64,000 bases of DNA from Pseudoscleropodium purum (GCA_963969395.1 OZ017805.1:7130001-7194000); one strand, 5' to 3'; shown: positions 23,005 to 35,189, counted from the first letter of the stretch. The notes: generated by a model not told the origin, from the sequence alone. Translations and numbers: made by a program.

Positions 23005-24226
23005 TGCTTCTTGTTTGAACCAACACACTAGGATAAGACCGAGACTTCATACTTGTATTGTGCATCCATGTGTGTCGGACAGAAATTAGTTATTGGATAA
23101 TTGAGTGATCCCAATTCCTAAAAACAATGGGTTATGTTAATGTTATTTCCCTTTAGAATCGAGATTGAACGATTAGTCTTATTAATACAAGTGACTCTAG
23201 TTACACTACGTTAGACTATGATCATTCCTTGGAGATTGAACCTCTATACTATAGTTCTGGGTGTTTTGTGAAGTAGGCAAAATGCGAACTACAATCCTAT
23301 TTAGAGATAAATTTAAAATTCCACCTCATTTATGCCTGCTATGCATTTAGCCCATGAAGTGCAAAATTGTTGCTTCCACTTGTCCCAAAACCAATCTAAT
23401 CCTCACTTAAAAAAGATAGAATTCCAAAATAGGAAATCTAGCAGGTAAGGCAACATAGTCAAAATGTAACAAATGCTAAATAAAAACATGTTTGAAATGA
23501 AAATTCACTTTCCACAAGATATGGTGGATGCCATTTTTGTCCTAAAGTAATATCTCCTCTAGCAATATCTAAAAATCTTTAGTAGAATGTTAGATTCCAT
23601 TTCAATTAATTTTCAGTTCTCCTTGAAGTCATATTAAATCCTTATAATGGAACATAGGAATGTCAACGCCCTATAAACTAGGGAGATACTTTTGCTCTAT
23701 GTCCTTAGAATATGCAATTTAAAGTGCCATTGAGTCCTTTCTCGTTGATTTTGTGCCGCCACTTTTACATTGTCTCTCTCCTACGAGCACTACATTTTTT
23801 CACTTCATTTTTTCATTTTCTTTCCTTTCCACAACATTGTTTCAATCAATATTTGTGTATACATTCTAATCATATGCGTTTCTTTTTGTTTTCTGTGTTT
23901 ATAGAGTTAGAAGCATCCACGCATCATAGCTAAGCTTGGATTCTTATAAGTTTGTTTGGTTTTCTTTGCTTTGTTCTATTTCATTTTCTATATTTGCATT
24001 GTTTGCAAGATGTGCATGCTCTAACTTTGTACTCTTGTAGATGCTTTGTCTTTGCTTTTATAGTCATATAAATGTTCATCTTCTAGAAGAGATTAGACAT
24101 AGTATTGATATTTCAAAGGGCACAATTTTTTGCTTCTTTATTGTATGTCATATAAATACCAATTGTTGAATTGTATGCTGCAAATCTCAGAAGTTGTCCC
24201 TTGTATTAATTGATATGTAGTTTAGA
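23005..24226. other. Non-coding spacer
   Basis: No gene or mobile-element end recognised between the palindrome array and the 46-bp tandem repeat. Confidence 0.4.
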
Positions 24227-24247
24227 TTATCCTTGATTCAAAGATAA
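24227..24247. repeat. 21-bp palindrome, fourth copy
   Basis: TTATCCTTGATTCAAAGATAA is one base different from the copy at 5,980-6,000, although they lie 18 kb apart. Confidence 0.55.
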
Positions 24248-24254
24248 ATTACAT

Positions 24255-24392
24255 TCACATATACTATTGTAGTTATTTTTGAGTTAAGGATACTTTATCC
24301 TACTTATGCTATTTTAGGTATCTTCAAGTCAAGGATACTTTATCCCCACTTATCCTATTTTAGTTATTTTTAAGTTGAAGATACTTTATTCC
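24255..24392. repeat. About 46-bp tandem repeat, three copies
   Basis: Units ending in GGATACTTTATCC (or a near match) finish at 24,300, 24,345 and 24,392, giving a 45-47 bp period. Each unit contains CTATTTTAG-TAT-TT-AAGT. A truncated fourth unit follows. Confidence 0.65.
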
Positions 24393-25094
24393 AATTTATC
24401 CTATTTACATCACATTCATTTTGGGGGGAGTTTTCTAGAGATATGGAAGTTTCTAAAAGCACCAAACTAAGGAACCAAGAAGAAATTCTAGTATAGAAAT
24501 AGGAAAAGAGAATTGCATAGACGTACAAAACATGCATGCAAAAAAAAATTCCAAAACAATATATAGTTATTTTCATATACAATGCAATGAATGGGAAATA
24601 ATCATGAAATATACATATATTAGATGATCTCAATATATAATATTTGATATCTATCAACTATGATAAACACTACAAATATTGTACATAGGATGTGGAAGCC
24701 AAAATGACTAAAGAATGCAATGGATGCTTGGAATTTGACCTAGGCTTAAGCAAAGAAATTACAAATAATACCATTTTTAGGTCCACTGTAAATACTTGCA
24801 TGAACTGCACTTGCTATTTGAATGCCATCCATGAGATTGAAGTGTTGTCCATGCAAGTGTTTATAGTGGACTTAGGAATAATTTGTTTTTGTAATTTCCT
24901 TGCCGATAACCAAGTCTTTATAGAAAATTTTCAATATCCATCAAATATACACGTATTTGATGTATATACTAAATCCTATTGGTAGTATAATACATAATGC
25001 TCGAAGATTGTACTGAAAGCATCACTACTATTACAAGTGAATTGCGTTGAAGGAAGTAGCTACAACATCCAAAGAATGAAGCCTTGGTGATAGC

Positions 25095-25337
25095 AAGGTC
25101 TTGGAACCACTTGAGTCAATAGAAGAGACTGAAACATGAAAAGCAAAAGAGTACAAACTTTGCATAACCTAACTCTGCCTCTTCCTTGAGATGTACACTC
25201 ATACATCACAATATCCAAAAAACAATGTATGAGTGTACTTCTCAAAAAGGAGGCATGAGTTTGATTATATAGTTTTTGCACTTTTGTTCCTTTCTTGTTT
25301 CGGTCTCCACTATTAACTCAAGTGGTTCCAAGACCTT
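25095..25337. mobile_element. Foldback (MITE-like) element, unit 1
   Basis: Perfect 22-bp inverted arms lie at 25,095-25,116 and 25,316-25,337 (AAGGTCTTGGAACC...), and pairing continues inward with few mismatches. The centre holds a second inverted segment (TTGAGATGTACACTCATACA and complement), so the whole 243-bp unit can fold into one long hairpin. Superfamily not assigned; no coding capacity. Confidence 0.65.
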
Positions 25338-25607
25338 ATTTGCACCTTGGTGATAATAAAAATTTTGAATTGATTGGGCCAATAATAGTGAGAGAATAAG
25401 GGGAATATAAATACCTTAGAACCCAACTCTGCCTCCTCCTTGAGAGGTACTCTCATACACCACAATGTCCAAAGAGCAATGAATGAATTTACCTCTCAAG
25501 GAAGAGCCAAAGTTGGATTCTACAAATTTTGTATTTATGTTCCCCTAATTCTCTCTCCATTAATGGCCCAAACAATTTCTTCACCTTATTAGCACCTTCA
25601 TAATAAT
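25338..25607. mobile_element. Foldback element, unit 2
   Basis: A diverged copy of unit 1. The inverted arms include GGGCCAATAATAGTGAGAGAA on the left and the complementary TTCTCTCTCCATTAATGGCCC on the right, and the centre CTCCTTGAGAGGTACTCTCA with its complement matches the centre of the other units. The outermost AAGGTCTTGG end is eroded. Confidence 0.55.
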
Positions 25608-25839
25608 AAGGTCTTGGAACCGCCTGGGCCAACAATTGAGAGAGAACTAGGAGAAACTAAATACAAATTTGTAGATCCAACTTTCACCTTCTCCTTGAGA
25701 AGTACTCTCACAGACCATAATATGCAAAGAATAATGTATGAATACTTTTCAAGGAGGAGGCAAAAGTTGGATCGACAAATTTGTACTAAGTTTCCTCTAA
25801 TTCTCTTTCTGTAGTTGATCCAGACAGTTCAAATACCTT
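25608..25839. mobile_element. Foldback element, unit 3
   Basis: Starts AAGGTCTTGGAACCGCCTGG and ends with a degenerate complement. The interior repeats the hairpin-centre motif (CTCCTTGAGAAGTACTCTCA and complement). Together units 1-3 form three head-to-tail foldbacks over 745 bp. The open frame on the plus strand inside this unit is a by-product. Confidence 0.6.
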
Positions 25840-25883
25840 ATTTTCACATTCACTTAGTGGACACTATAGTTTCCTCATTCCAA

Positions 25884-26396
25884 CGTCTTACCTACAATGG
25901 TGTGGATGCCTACAACACTTTTTCTGCACAAGTTGCACATTGCTAACACATTTGTCATCATCGAGGATCTACATAAGGATTTTAGGCTTCACAATAGCCT
26001 AATTCTTTAAGTGCATCCTATTCTTTCAAAGAATGAAAGTATTATAGGTATGCCCTACTTTTCAACTTCTCCATTGCAACAAATATCTTCGGGCCTCAAC
26101 TATATCCAATATATTTTGAGGATCTATTACTTGCAATGGCCAACCATTTCTTCTTCAAAGACCTTTATTCCCAAGTGTCCCTAGAATGGAAACTTGATTG
26201 ATTCAAATTTACAATACATAACTTGGACAAATGTCTCGTTGCAGTCATTGACATGTGCTTAGATCGAGGAAAACCAATGACACTAGATGGCACAAGTTGC
26301 TCTTCGTGATTAGATTTAAAATGTGTTGAGGCCTACAAACCATTATCGTATATCTCAATGGGCTTATCCACCTTGTCATCACCCTACACAAAGGAC
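25884..26396 (-). pseudogene. Relic exon with about a dozen stops and no frameshift
   Basis: An acceptor (TTTTTTCAG) precedes 26,396 on the minus strand. The following roughly 510 nt read in one frame as plausible protein, for example GDDKVDKPIEIYDNG, HMSMTATRHLSKLCIVNLNQ and SLKKKWLAIASN, ending with a Cys-rich QCATCAEKVL. About a dozen in-frame stops of all three types are present without any indel. A GT lies near 25,890. Family not recognised; the CxxCAxC spacing hints at a metal-binding end, but this is speculative. Confidence 0.5.
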
Positions 26397-26480
26397 TGAA
26401 AAAAGCCAATACACATTCATTCAAAAACATATAAAACAAATACTAATGATTCATGAACTTAGGTAATTAAACTCTTTACC

Positions 26481-26680
26481 TTAAAGGTGGGCAATACATT
26501 CATTTCATTGTCATAGAGCTTTTGTTGTGTTGAACCATTTGTTTGCCATTGATCTTGAGCATTGGACAATTGAAGATAGCATTTCAATGGTGAAGGGGAC
26601 CTTATAGGGTGAGGTTGCTTTCTTCCATTTGGAGGACTATCAGCCACCTTGTTATTGATGGGCAACATTGAGAAATTCAT
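26481..26680 (-). pseudogene. Probable first exon of the 25.9-26.7 kb relic
   Basis: The minus strand opens with MNFSMLPINNKVADSPPNGR and runs to a donor AAG|GTAAAG near 26,481. The exon at 25,884-26,396 starts about 85 bp downstream after a pyrimidine-rich acceptor. The frame is open. The protein is polar and low-complexity, with no recognised domain. Confidence 0.4.
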
Positions 26681-26689
26681 TGTAGATTA

Positions 26690-27870
26690 CGTAGTGATTA
26701 CCGAATATTTGATTTGTTTGTATTCACTTTGAGATTTGATATAGTGTCTAGATAAAGAAGAAGAAGAATCAATGAAAAGAGTAGAATTTGGTATGCTCAT
26801 TTTTAAAAACAAGCCCAACAACACTCCAAGTCAAGAACATATACCACTAGTTGGCGAATTACATGCTTACAAAAAATCAAGTTGGCATACAATCACATAT
26901 TCTTTTCGAAATCGGTATGAAGCGTGTAAAGGTAGTTGCAAGAAACACATGCCATTTTTGGCTAAAAACAGCCTTACTACTAGAATTTCGTAACTTTTGA
27001 AATAAAAATAAAATAAAATATAGATAATTTGCAAAGCATTAAAAATAGTATATGTGAGAAAATTTAAGCCTATAGAAATTTATCTCTAAAAGTTATGCCC
27101 AACAAAAGAGGCCTAGAAACATGCAAGAAAATAGATAATTTTGAATTTGATTTTTAGAAAATAGTAAAAAACTTAAAATAATTTAAAGAAAAAAAATCCA
27201 TTTTTCTAATCTTTTTTCTAATCCCACATGAAAAAAAATTCATCATAAAATTTTTTTCCTTTATTCTAGTGCTTATATAAATAGTGTCCGCTTTCAATCC
27301 ATGTGCAGCCTTTACACCAAGTTCTTTACCAAAAATCTCATTGGATGTCTTTAGAATGTTAGTCCACCTACAATTTCTTGAAACCCTTGCTTCAGAATTT
27401 CATTTTTGGTTCCCAAATAGGATTGAGAACCCCCAAAACAGTCAAGGTAGACATCCAATTTGGGCCATTTTAAAATAATAAATTATTTGTAAAAGAATTG
27501 AAAAAACTACAGAATGTCTAGATCTACAACATGCACCTTTCTTCCAAATTTAAGCTAAAACGGACTTAAAACGCAAAAGTTATGAGGAAAAAACATCTCC
27601 ATGAAGATTGAAGGGACACACAAGAAAGACAAGTGTTTCTTGCAATCACCCGCAATCAATTATATACAAAAAATAGAAGTCAAATTCACTAAATCTACAT
27701 TAGAACATATACCTAAAATCCCTTGTCATTTTGGTACAAGACGAAAAAACATATAGCCTGAGTGCTCTACATTGAGCTTTTTGTATTAGGGTCTTTGGGA
27801 TTCTTCAAACACAGATTCATCAATACCACTTCTCATTTTCTGTTCAAAAAAAATTGTATTGGACTCCTCC
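26690..27870. other. Non-coding spacer
   Basis: AT-rich, poly-A/T rich sequence between minus-strand relics. No supported feature. Confidence 0.4.
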
Positions 27871-27879
27871 ACTACCTCT

Positions 27880-28480
27880 GTGAGCTCCTTCTATGGCATT
27901 GTCTTCTTTCTTAAATAGATGCAAGCGCCCAAAAATATTGCCCGTCCAAAAGGGTACAATTCCACTAGCTTGGCATTATGAAGCCATTCAATGTAAATAA
28001 GTAGATGATTAATAAGCATCACATTTGTCGCTCTATAGCCCTCATAGGACTACGTCTCAAAGAGAATCACATTTTGGGGGTGATTCATTATGTGCTTTGT
28101 AAGGCTATCATCTATGATTATTGTATTTTCAGTCAAGAACATGGAATCACTCATCTCAAACAACTTTTGTAATGGTTTCAAGAACAAGTCCTTGTTAGTT
28201 TACTTGACCTTATTGTTGCCTGTCCTCCTTGCATGTTTTTGCACTTCAATATGTTGCATTGCTCTTGCCCAAAAACATGCAATGGGGACTCTAAGTCCTT
28301 AAACAGGTACTTACATAATTTTAGTGTTGTGGACCTTTTCAACAAATTCCAAATGGAGAGATTTACAAATTTAGATAACTCATTGAAAACGGTTTTATAG
28401 TGGAACCTTATTGAGACTCGTTGGAAATCTACGATGAATGTTTCATGGTTGGGTGCTTTTTCACCGAGTTCCATATACCT
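27880..28480 (-). pseudogene. Relic coding segment, unrecognised
   Basis: The minus-strand reading from about 28,474 to 28,180 is open and protein-like (NHETFIVDFQRVSIRFHYKT, FNELSKFVNLSIWNLLKRST, LHVFGQEQCNILKCKNMQGG). Downstream to about 27,880 it continues with many stops. Same strand as the neighbouring relics at 25.9-26.7 and 30.1-33.4 kb. No family recognised. Confidence 0.4.
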
Positions 28481-29174
28481 ATTGTGTTTAGTTGAGTATT
28501 TTTTTTCCTCATGGACACAAAGTACCTCATTCAGTCCAGTGACAACATTTTAGCCATTTTGGCATTCTCCAAAACGTGAATGGAGTGAGAACTTTGTCCA
28601 CCGCCTCAACCCTCGGAATGCATGCTTCACTACTACATTGTTCATGAAGTATAGTAAAATGTGTAGACAATTAAACCTCCACATTGTCTAACACAATTTG
28701 AGTGCTTAAAAAGAAGCAACTCAAATATTCCACATGCACTATTACGGACCCAAAAAATAGGTAGAAATTGAACTTGAATTCATGAACATTACTTGGTGAC
28801 AAGGAATACTTATTGGATCTACAAGAACCCAATTCAGTGAAACATGGATGGTGCCAACCAATGATGTCGAGGGAAGAATATCAATGGCTAGCAACAAGTT
28901 GTTTGATAAATGATCCCCAATTTTGTTGCCCTAAACTCTAAAACATATTTTTTGGTCTCCTCTAAAAGAGGCAATGGCGGAAGTGTCTTTTGATTGTCTA
29001 ACAATGGATCATCACGTGGATTCAAGGTTTCGCATTAGAAAAAATTTCAAGCCTGGGAAAGGCTACGAGTTTTGAACCCCTCTGATATAATCAGAGAGGA
29101 ATTCAACTCTTTTTTTATTTTTTAATGAACGCTGCTAATGTGGCACTACTTGTGGCACATCAATTCTACATCAA

Positions 29175-29245
<71 letters not shown>

Positions 29246-29268
29246 CATTATTATTATTATTATTATTA

Positions 29269-29304
<36 letters not shown>
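29175..29304. repeat. (ATT)n microsatellite, about 130 bp
   Basis: Nearly uninterrupted ATT/TTA trinucleotide array with two small interruptions (TATCATTA and ATTTATT). It produces artefactual poly-Leu/Ile and poly-Asn reading frames on the two strands. Confidence 0.95.
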
Positions 29305-30149
29305 TTAAATTTCAAAATTTTTTTTTTTCTATACTTGCACTGGGGGGCACCAAAAAAGGATTCTTTTTGTATGGTTGAGATTTTTTCTAATGATGAAAGC
29401 AAATTGATGTCTGAGCAGGGTAGCATCATGTACAAGAACAATAAATCAAATTGGAATACAATTCAATTCAGAAGGAAGGCCGCAAAGTTTTACAAGTGAT
29501 GAAAGATATTACTGTAAAAGCAAATCGAGCATTGTATATTAAAAAAAACTCTTAAAGACAATAAATATTACAAAATGTACCAATCTATAGTTCTAGTCCA
29601 TCTATTTCTATCTAAATGCAAAATGAATTGAAAGAAATGCACTAAAGGTATTTTAATTTGAGTAGAGTTGAAATAGAAGCAAAGAGTCACGAAGAACAAC
29701 ATGGAGGATTACTAGCCATAGGCACTGTAATTGCTCGGCCTCTACTTTGTCAGTTTGACGAGTGTCATCAAGTTGCTCATTACCATGGTTACCATTTGCT
29801 TTAATAATGTCTATCTACTCACCTTGGACTTCATCTTCTTAAAGTATGGAATTGCCTTGGTTTGATGTAGAATTTGGCAAAAACTAGGCAACACCCGTCT
29901 GATGCAAAGGCAGTACACTTGTCATGGTCTTGGACCCTATTTGTGCCTATCTTCTACTATCAACTGAACCATAAGCATGATCAGCAATACACAGCTACGG
30001 AGACTATGCAGATGGTTCAATCACTAATAAAGGCCTCACTTGCATCAACATGGTGGTAACAATAATGAAAAGAGCAATGATCAAATCCTTTATCATATCC
30101 TTGTTATCTTGATGGGCCCTTTTACTTTCTTTCCTCTACTCTTCCTTGA

Positions 30150-30661
30150 ACTTCTTGTTCTCCTCCTACATGAATTTGATAATGTGGCTCGAAGGTGCAT
30201 CCCCAGAGCTCTTCTCTTTGATAGTTGCCTTTCGCTTCATTTTCAATTTGAACCTGGGGTCTACCCATGCTGTACTGATGAATCAAATGATCCCCTCATA
30301 TTGCTAGCTAGTCTCCACAATTCTAACAGAACTATGGGTAGTGGTCAAGGTTGTCTCCAAAATGTTGTGAATAGATCTATCCATTATTTTTCCTCTACAT
30401 TGATGTATGAAGACAAGTTTATTGCCGTCTCCCTTTGAAAGGCATCTTCAATGTCATCATCCTCAACCAAGATGGATTACTTCATTTTCCTTGACAAAGA
30501 AACACTTCTTCCAGACTTTAGCTCCAAGGCATTAGGGTCTAGAAATTAGTGCAAGTCAAAGAAGTCATCTTTGTCCATGCTCTTGGATTGGAAATCAAGG
30601 TTCAAGAAGTCTTCATTGTTATAGCTATCATCTATAACAAAGTTGTCGAGTGAATTCACCT
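30150..30661 (-). pseudogene. Downstream exon of the 31-33.4 kb relic gene
   Basis: An acceptor TTGTTGCAG precedes 30,661 (minus). The reading is acidic and protein-like (DNFVIDDSYNNEDFLNLDFQ, DKDDFFDLH, VEDDDIEDAFQRETAINLSS) with several in-frame stops and no obvious indel. The plus-strand open frame at 30,040-30,438 is therefore judged a shadow. It probably belongs to the same gene as 31,540-33,423. Confidence 0.45.
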
Positions 30662-31539
30662 GCAACAATAAAGGAAGAATCGGTAAGCATGAAATTCAAC
30701 CATTAAATCAAGTTGAGTTAAAGAGACTTGATCTTTGGAGGGGACAAAGAGTATTTCTATGCTAGACTATAAAATACCATGCGATAACGATAGTGTTCAA
30801 ATCAAATTATAAGGTCATGTACCTATATTGCACAAATTGTTTTTCTACTCGCAAAAATAGACAAAACTTGTTCTCTTAGACAAGAAAATAAATCAAAAAC
30901 ATTCAAATAGAACTCCATTTAGAGCTTAGTGTTGTACAACTTGTAATTAGTTTTTTGACTTTGCCTTCAAGTGTCATGCCTTGATTTGGGCGCTATCAAA
31001 AACACTTTCAAAATTGTCTTCAATGAAGCACCAATTTTTAGGAGTGAGATTTCTTGTGTAACTACTCCTCTCTAAAATGTCCTCCACTTGCTCAAATGGA
31101 CTGGGGATGTACTCAATGTAATGCAATGTGTATACCCATCCATATTTTAAGACCTTGATATAATTGCAAGGGTCTAGTTTGACTTCTTGCCACAGATCAA
31201 AACCAAATTTTTGGATTGATAACTTCTAGGTCCACAATTGTCTCTAGTGTATCCAAAAAGTTTTCAAAATAGGGTGCAGCTTCACTCAATTTTGATTTAT
31301 TGACGATGTTGGGGATATTTTAGAAGTCTATAATTGCAAATTTCAGTGATGACTTCATGGACTTGTTCCACACATTTATATTTTATTGTCCAAGATCATC
31401 ATCTTTCATGTTGTATGCCCTAAGAAACACTTGAGCACTTGGTATAACAAACTTCCCTTGCTCTCCAAAAAGACCTTGAAAAACTCCCTTGCCAAAGGAG
31501 ACATTTGAGCCACAGACTTATTTTTGCTCAACATGAACT

Positions 31540-33423
31540 TTGAGAGTGAGAAAAAATGGTCTCTGAGATCGGTGACAAGAGTGTTTTTGGTCGCATTGGT
31601 GACATTGTAGTCAACTTTGAACTTCTTCCATTCTTTCTACCAGAGGTTCCCATTATTGCAAAATATAGGAAGGTTTGGCTTCATCAATTGGACTTGCCTC
31701 CGAACAGCCTGCTTGCACTTGCATCTCTCAAGCCAATCCTTTGTAATGTAGCAATCGGAGAGGACCACCTTCAAAGCCTTTATAGTGACCTTTGGGTGGG
31801 CCAATGCTCTATTATGTGTCATGTTCAAAATATGCAATGCCAGCCTCTTGAGATCATTCTCAGAGTAGTTCCCAAGTCATTTAAAGGACTCTATGGCAAT
31901 GACACCGCCTTTCTCTTCATTCCAAGTCTTCAATTGATTAAACTTAAGAAGGGTACTCGAGTCAATGAGATCTCCTTGAGCTTCACTCAAGATAACTTGA
32001 CTCCGCAATTCATAGGTTTTGTCAAATGTAGTAATATTCTTCAACTCCTTGTGGATTTCAATGTCCTTCTTTTTCTTTTGGCTCAATGCTCCTTATTTCC
32101 TCTTATTATCAATCATTGAGAAACAAAGTTTCATTGTGTTTTTGAATTCTTGTACAAAATGAAACACCCGGTTGTAATATATTGAAATTTTCTAGATAAT
32201 CTTATTGTCTTTATTCTAGACAACAAAGCACTCCCACATCTTGAACTTGTTTGCCTTGGCCTTCAGGATCTTTTCTAGCATCTGCATCCTTTTGGATGCC
32301 TCTACATAATGTCCTCCATTAACCATCTAAAATTTTTCGTCCTTAACATCTTCAAATTTCTCTAGCTTTGCATTCAAGTTTTGTAGCATCATGTAAAGAG
32401 TCATCTTCTTGTCCAAGTGAAGAATGTTCAAAAGAAAATTTAGTACTTTCTTGACTCTGGCCTCTTTAAGTCTGCGGATATTCAAATTCTATAGTAGGGT
32501 CTCCAAAAGATCCAGAGAGATCCTACATTTATGTCCAATCTTAGGAACATAAGAATCTGTGCATGTTACCTAGTATTCATGAAAAGATTAGCACAACTTT
32601 GCATAATTGATGTCCTTAACGCATCCACCAACATTTTCGAGAATATTGATGATCTTAGAAGCTATACTATTTTCACCTTTCAACAATTGTTCGCCATCGT
32701 TGACCATTTTTTTCCCCTATATTGTGACACTTGTAGGTGACGTTTCTAGTAGGGCGCTACAACTATATTGATCGGTAGTCTTTCTCCACGTGTAATTGAG
32801 CCTAATCTCAAGTGTTGCCAACTCTAGAAAGGCTTGACTACCTCTTAACTGCTATATTCTTGCATAAGAGTCTAGGGCTGCATTCTCCGTGACTTTTTGT
32901 CTATTCCAACCTTAATCACTTTAGATGTTTCGATGAGAGCGTTCACTCTTGATGCCGGAGATTTCCAAATGAGGGCACTTTTGTCCTTGGCTTCCAACTT
33001 TTTCTCGTTCATACTCTTCTCTAGATCAAATAGGAGCTTTCAAAAGTTGGTATCCTTGATGATGTTGTAGTATATTGATACAGAGAAAATTGTGACTCTG
33101 ATATTGACAATATAAGAGAAGAGATAGTCTTTAGCTCTGTCATGTCTAGCAACTTTGCAACACACTATTATCAAATCATTTGGTCTAGTTAGGATTTCTT
33201 GAACGGATTCATAGAGAGAAACCAACAAGTTCGCCTTTGACCTTAAATACTTTGTTATGAAGGACATTGGTGTCAGCATGATTGTCCAGAAGTCCACCAT
33301 GTGTTGTTTCTTCCACTCCCAGCACTCTCCAATGACATATTTGTCTCCATATTCTTCAACATTTTCTTCTAGTATCTCAAACCACTAAAAGTATGTATGC
33401 AATTTTGATGTTTGGTCTTCCAT
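31540..33423 (-). pseudogene. Large coiled-coil protein relic
   Basis: The minus strand starts MEDQTSKLHTYF after a TTGTAG acceptor or leader at 33,423 and continues with EENVEEYGDKYVIGECWEWK and KYLRSKANLLVSLYESVQE. After one frame change (between about 33.0 and 32.72 kb) it runs on to about 31,540 in a single frame. That part is rich in heptad-like segments (KIINILENVGGCVKDINYAK, LYMMLQNLNAKLEKFEDVKD, KKKKDIEIHKELKNITTFDK). About ten in-frame stops occur, with no frameshift in the last 1.1 kb. Coherence of this strand makes the 187-residue plus-strand frame at 31,556-32,119 an antisense artefact. Function unknown. Confidence 0.55.
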
Positions 33424-33561
33424 TTCTACAAAGAAGATAACAATGATGCTTAATTAATCTTAAATCAAGTTAACTTCCCTATTTGGTTGGGTTTTTTTCA
33501 AGCTTAGATGATCTTTGACATTTAATTTAAGAAATAGTAGACATTTTAGACCTTGCTAGGA

Positions 33562-34074
33562 TTAACTCAATTCGAGTTGAATGGTTTTTGTGTTTCATGA
33601 ATTCTTTTTGGTCTCGTAAACAATGTAATTTGATTTTAATAAAAATAAAAATATGGTTTATGTTACCTATCAACTCAATTTGAGTTGAATTAGGACTAAC
33701 TTGTTTCTAATTCATCATGTGTTATGATGATTATTGGTGATAAAAGTGTCTTTGTTAAAGAGGACTAAATAGTGAGTTTGAAGGCATGGCTAAATTCTTA
33801 TTAATTAACTCAAATTGAATTAATTTTGAGATAAACTAGTTAAATAAACGAGGAATTTGATATATTTTAGATGTAGGTTGTATAATATTTTCAAAGGCTG
33901 CCTGTGATGATTAACTCAAATCGAGTTGAATCAAGAGTTCTAAGTTTTTAAATGTAGAATTACATTACTTTCTACTAGATGCTTGATTTTGTCAATTTGT
34001 GTGGGAATTTAACTTGCATCGAGTTTAGTTGTTTGGTGACCTTTTTGGATAAGTTAACTTGAATCGAGTTGAAT
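33562..34074. repeat. Array of six AACTCAAATCGAGTTGAAT-type palindromes
   Basis: Imperfect palindromes of about 20 bp, TTAACTYRAATCGAGTTGAAT-like, lie at 33562, 33671, 33805, 33911, 34009 and 34054, with weaker partial copies near 33,469 and 34,120. The array lies directly upstream of the start of the minus-strand relic at 33,423, where regulatory sites would be expected if it was a gene. Confidence 0.6.
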
Positions 34075-34468
34075 TTTGGATTCTAATATTTCTCTATAAT
34101 GCTTAGAAATTTTTCCTTGTGTCAAATTAAATTGACGTTAAGCAAAATTTAATTCAAAAGGTTATCAATCATTCTTGCATATTTTGCATTATACATACAA
34201 AATTTGAAATTATCTAAACATCTCAACACATTTTAAAAATGCTTTTGCATTACTATGAAATATGCAAGTACGTACATTTACATGGATTGAAGTGTATAAC
34301 TTGGTGAATGGGTTGTCTCCTCAAAGCCTCGCAAGAAGGGTTGCCCTCCAGGTGCTTTCTTTACAATGCAACACTCACCACGTAAGTAATAAAAAAACCT
34401 ACTCAAACAAATCCAACATTCAACTTCCAACATTCAACTTCCAAAATTCACAAATTACTGCCTTCAAC
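34075..34468. other. Non-coding spacer
   Basis: No supported gene or element. Confidence 0.4.
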
Positions 34469-34562
34469 CTCCAAACAGCAACATTTGCATTGAGTAATTA
34501 GCATTTGCACTCAACCTCCAAACAACAACATTTGCACTAAGTAATCAACATTTGCACTCAAC
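34469..34562. repeat. 47-bp direct tandem repeat, two full copies
   Basis: Copies begin CTCCAAACARCAACATTTGC at 34,469 and 34,516, and a third partial copy begins at 34,563. The period is exactly 47 bp. A shorter CAACATTCAACTTC repeat lies just upstream. Confidence 0.75.
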
Positions 34563-35189
34563 CTCTAAGCAAAAACACCAACAAAAAAAATGAACCTCTA
34601 TATATGTTGCTAGGAAGATTATACACTGTGTAGGTTTTTGACAAAGCAAAAGCAATAGTTCACTCAATTGGTTTCTAAACCTTAAACTAAAATTGTGAAT
34701 GTGAAGGTGTATCTTTACTCACAAGTATAAAAGGTTGATACAGCTCGTTCCCACCATTGAGGTCACAACTCCCACAACCTTCAACCACAATCCGCTACCC
34801 ATAGATGCAATTCTTGAATTCTCTAATGCCATAAAACCAACCTGCAACAAGTCAAAAGAACTTGAATTTTATAATGATACCTTCTAAATTAGGATGTTGC
34901 TGTCATGAACTCGACATCAGGAACTCCCAAGTACCTTGCAATGGAGTACTCCATAATAAGTAACACACACACATTCCGCAATATGTACTCTGCACTAAAC
35001 GCACACACTCCGCAATATCCTCACTTTTGATGCAAGTCACAATGGAATGCAACTCAAAACTCACAACATAATGCAATTCACATATACAAATGCTGTCACA
35101 CAAAAAAACACAACTCAAATGATAATGTTGCCGAAAATATGAATTCTAGAATTGGCGCAAAATATTCATATCAATTTTACAGAGTGTAG

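Noticed and set aside
25614..25814. 66-residue plus-strand open frame
   Set aside because: It lies wholly within foldback unit 3 and its sequence is dictated by the inverted repeat.
29125..29499. Open frames on both strands around 29.2 kb (poly-Leu and poly-Asn proteins)
   Set aside because: They are translations of the ATT microsatellite.
30040..30438. 132-residue plus-strand open frame
   Set aside because: The minus strand has an acceptor and an acidic protein-like exon through the same interval.
31556..32119. 187-residue plus-strand open frame, one of the longest outside the transposon
   Set aside because: The opposite strand gives a coherent coiled-coil reading that continues for more than 1 kb on both sides; the plus-strand frame is low-complexity and has no splice context.
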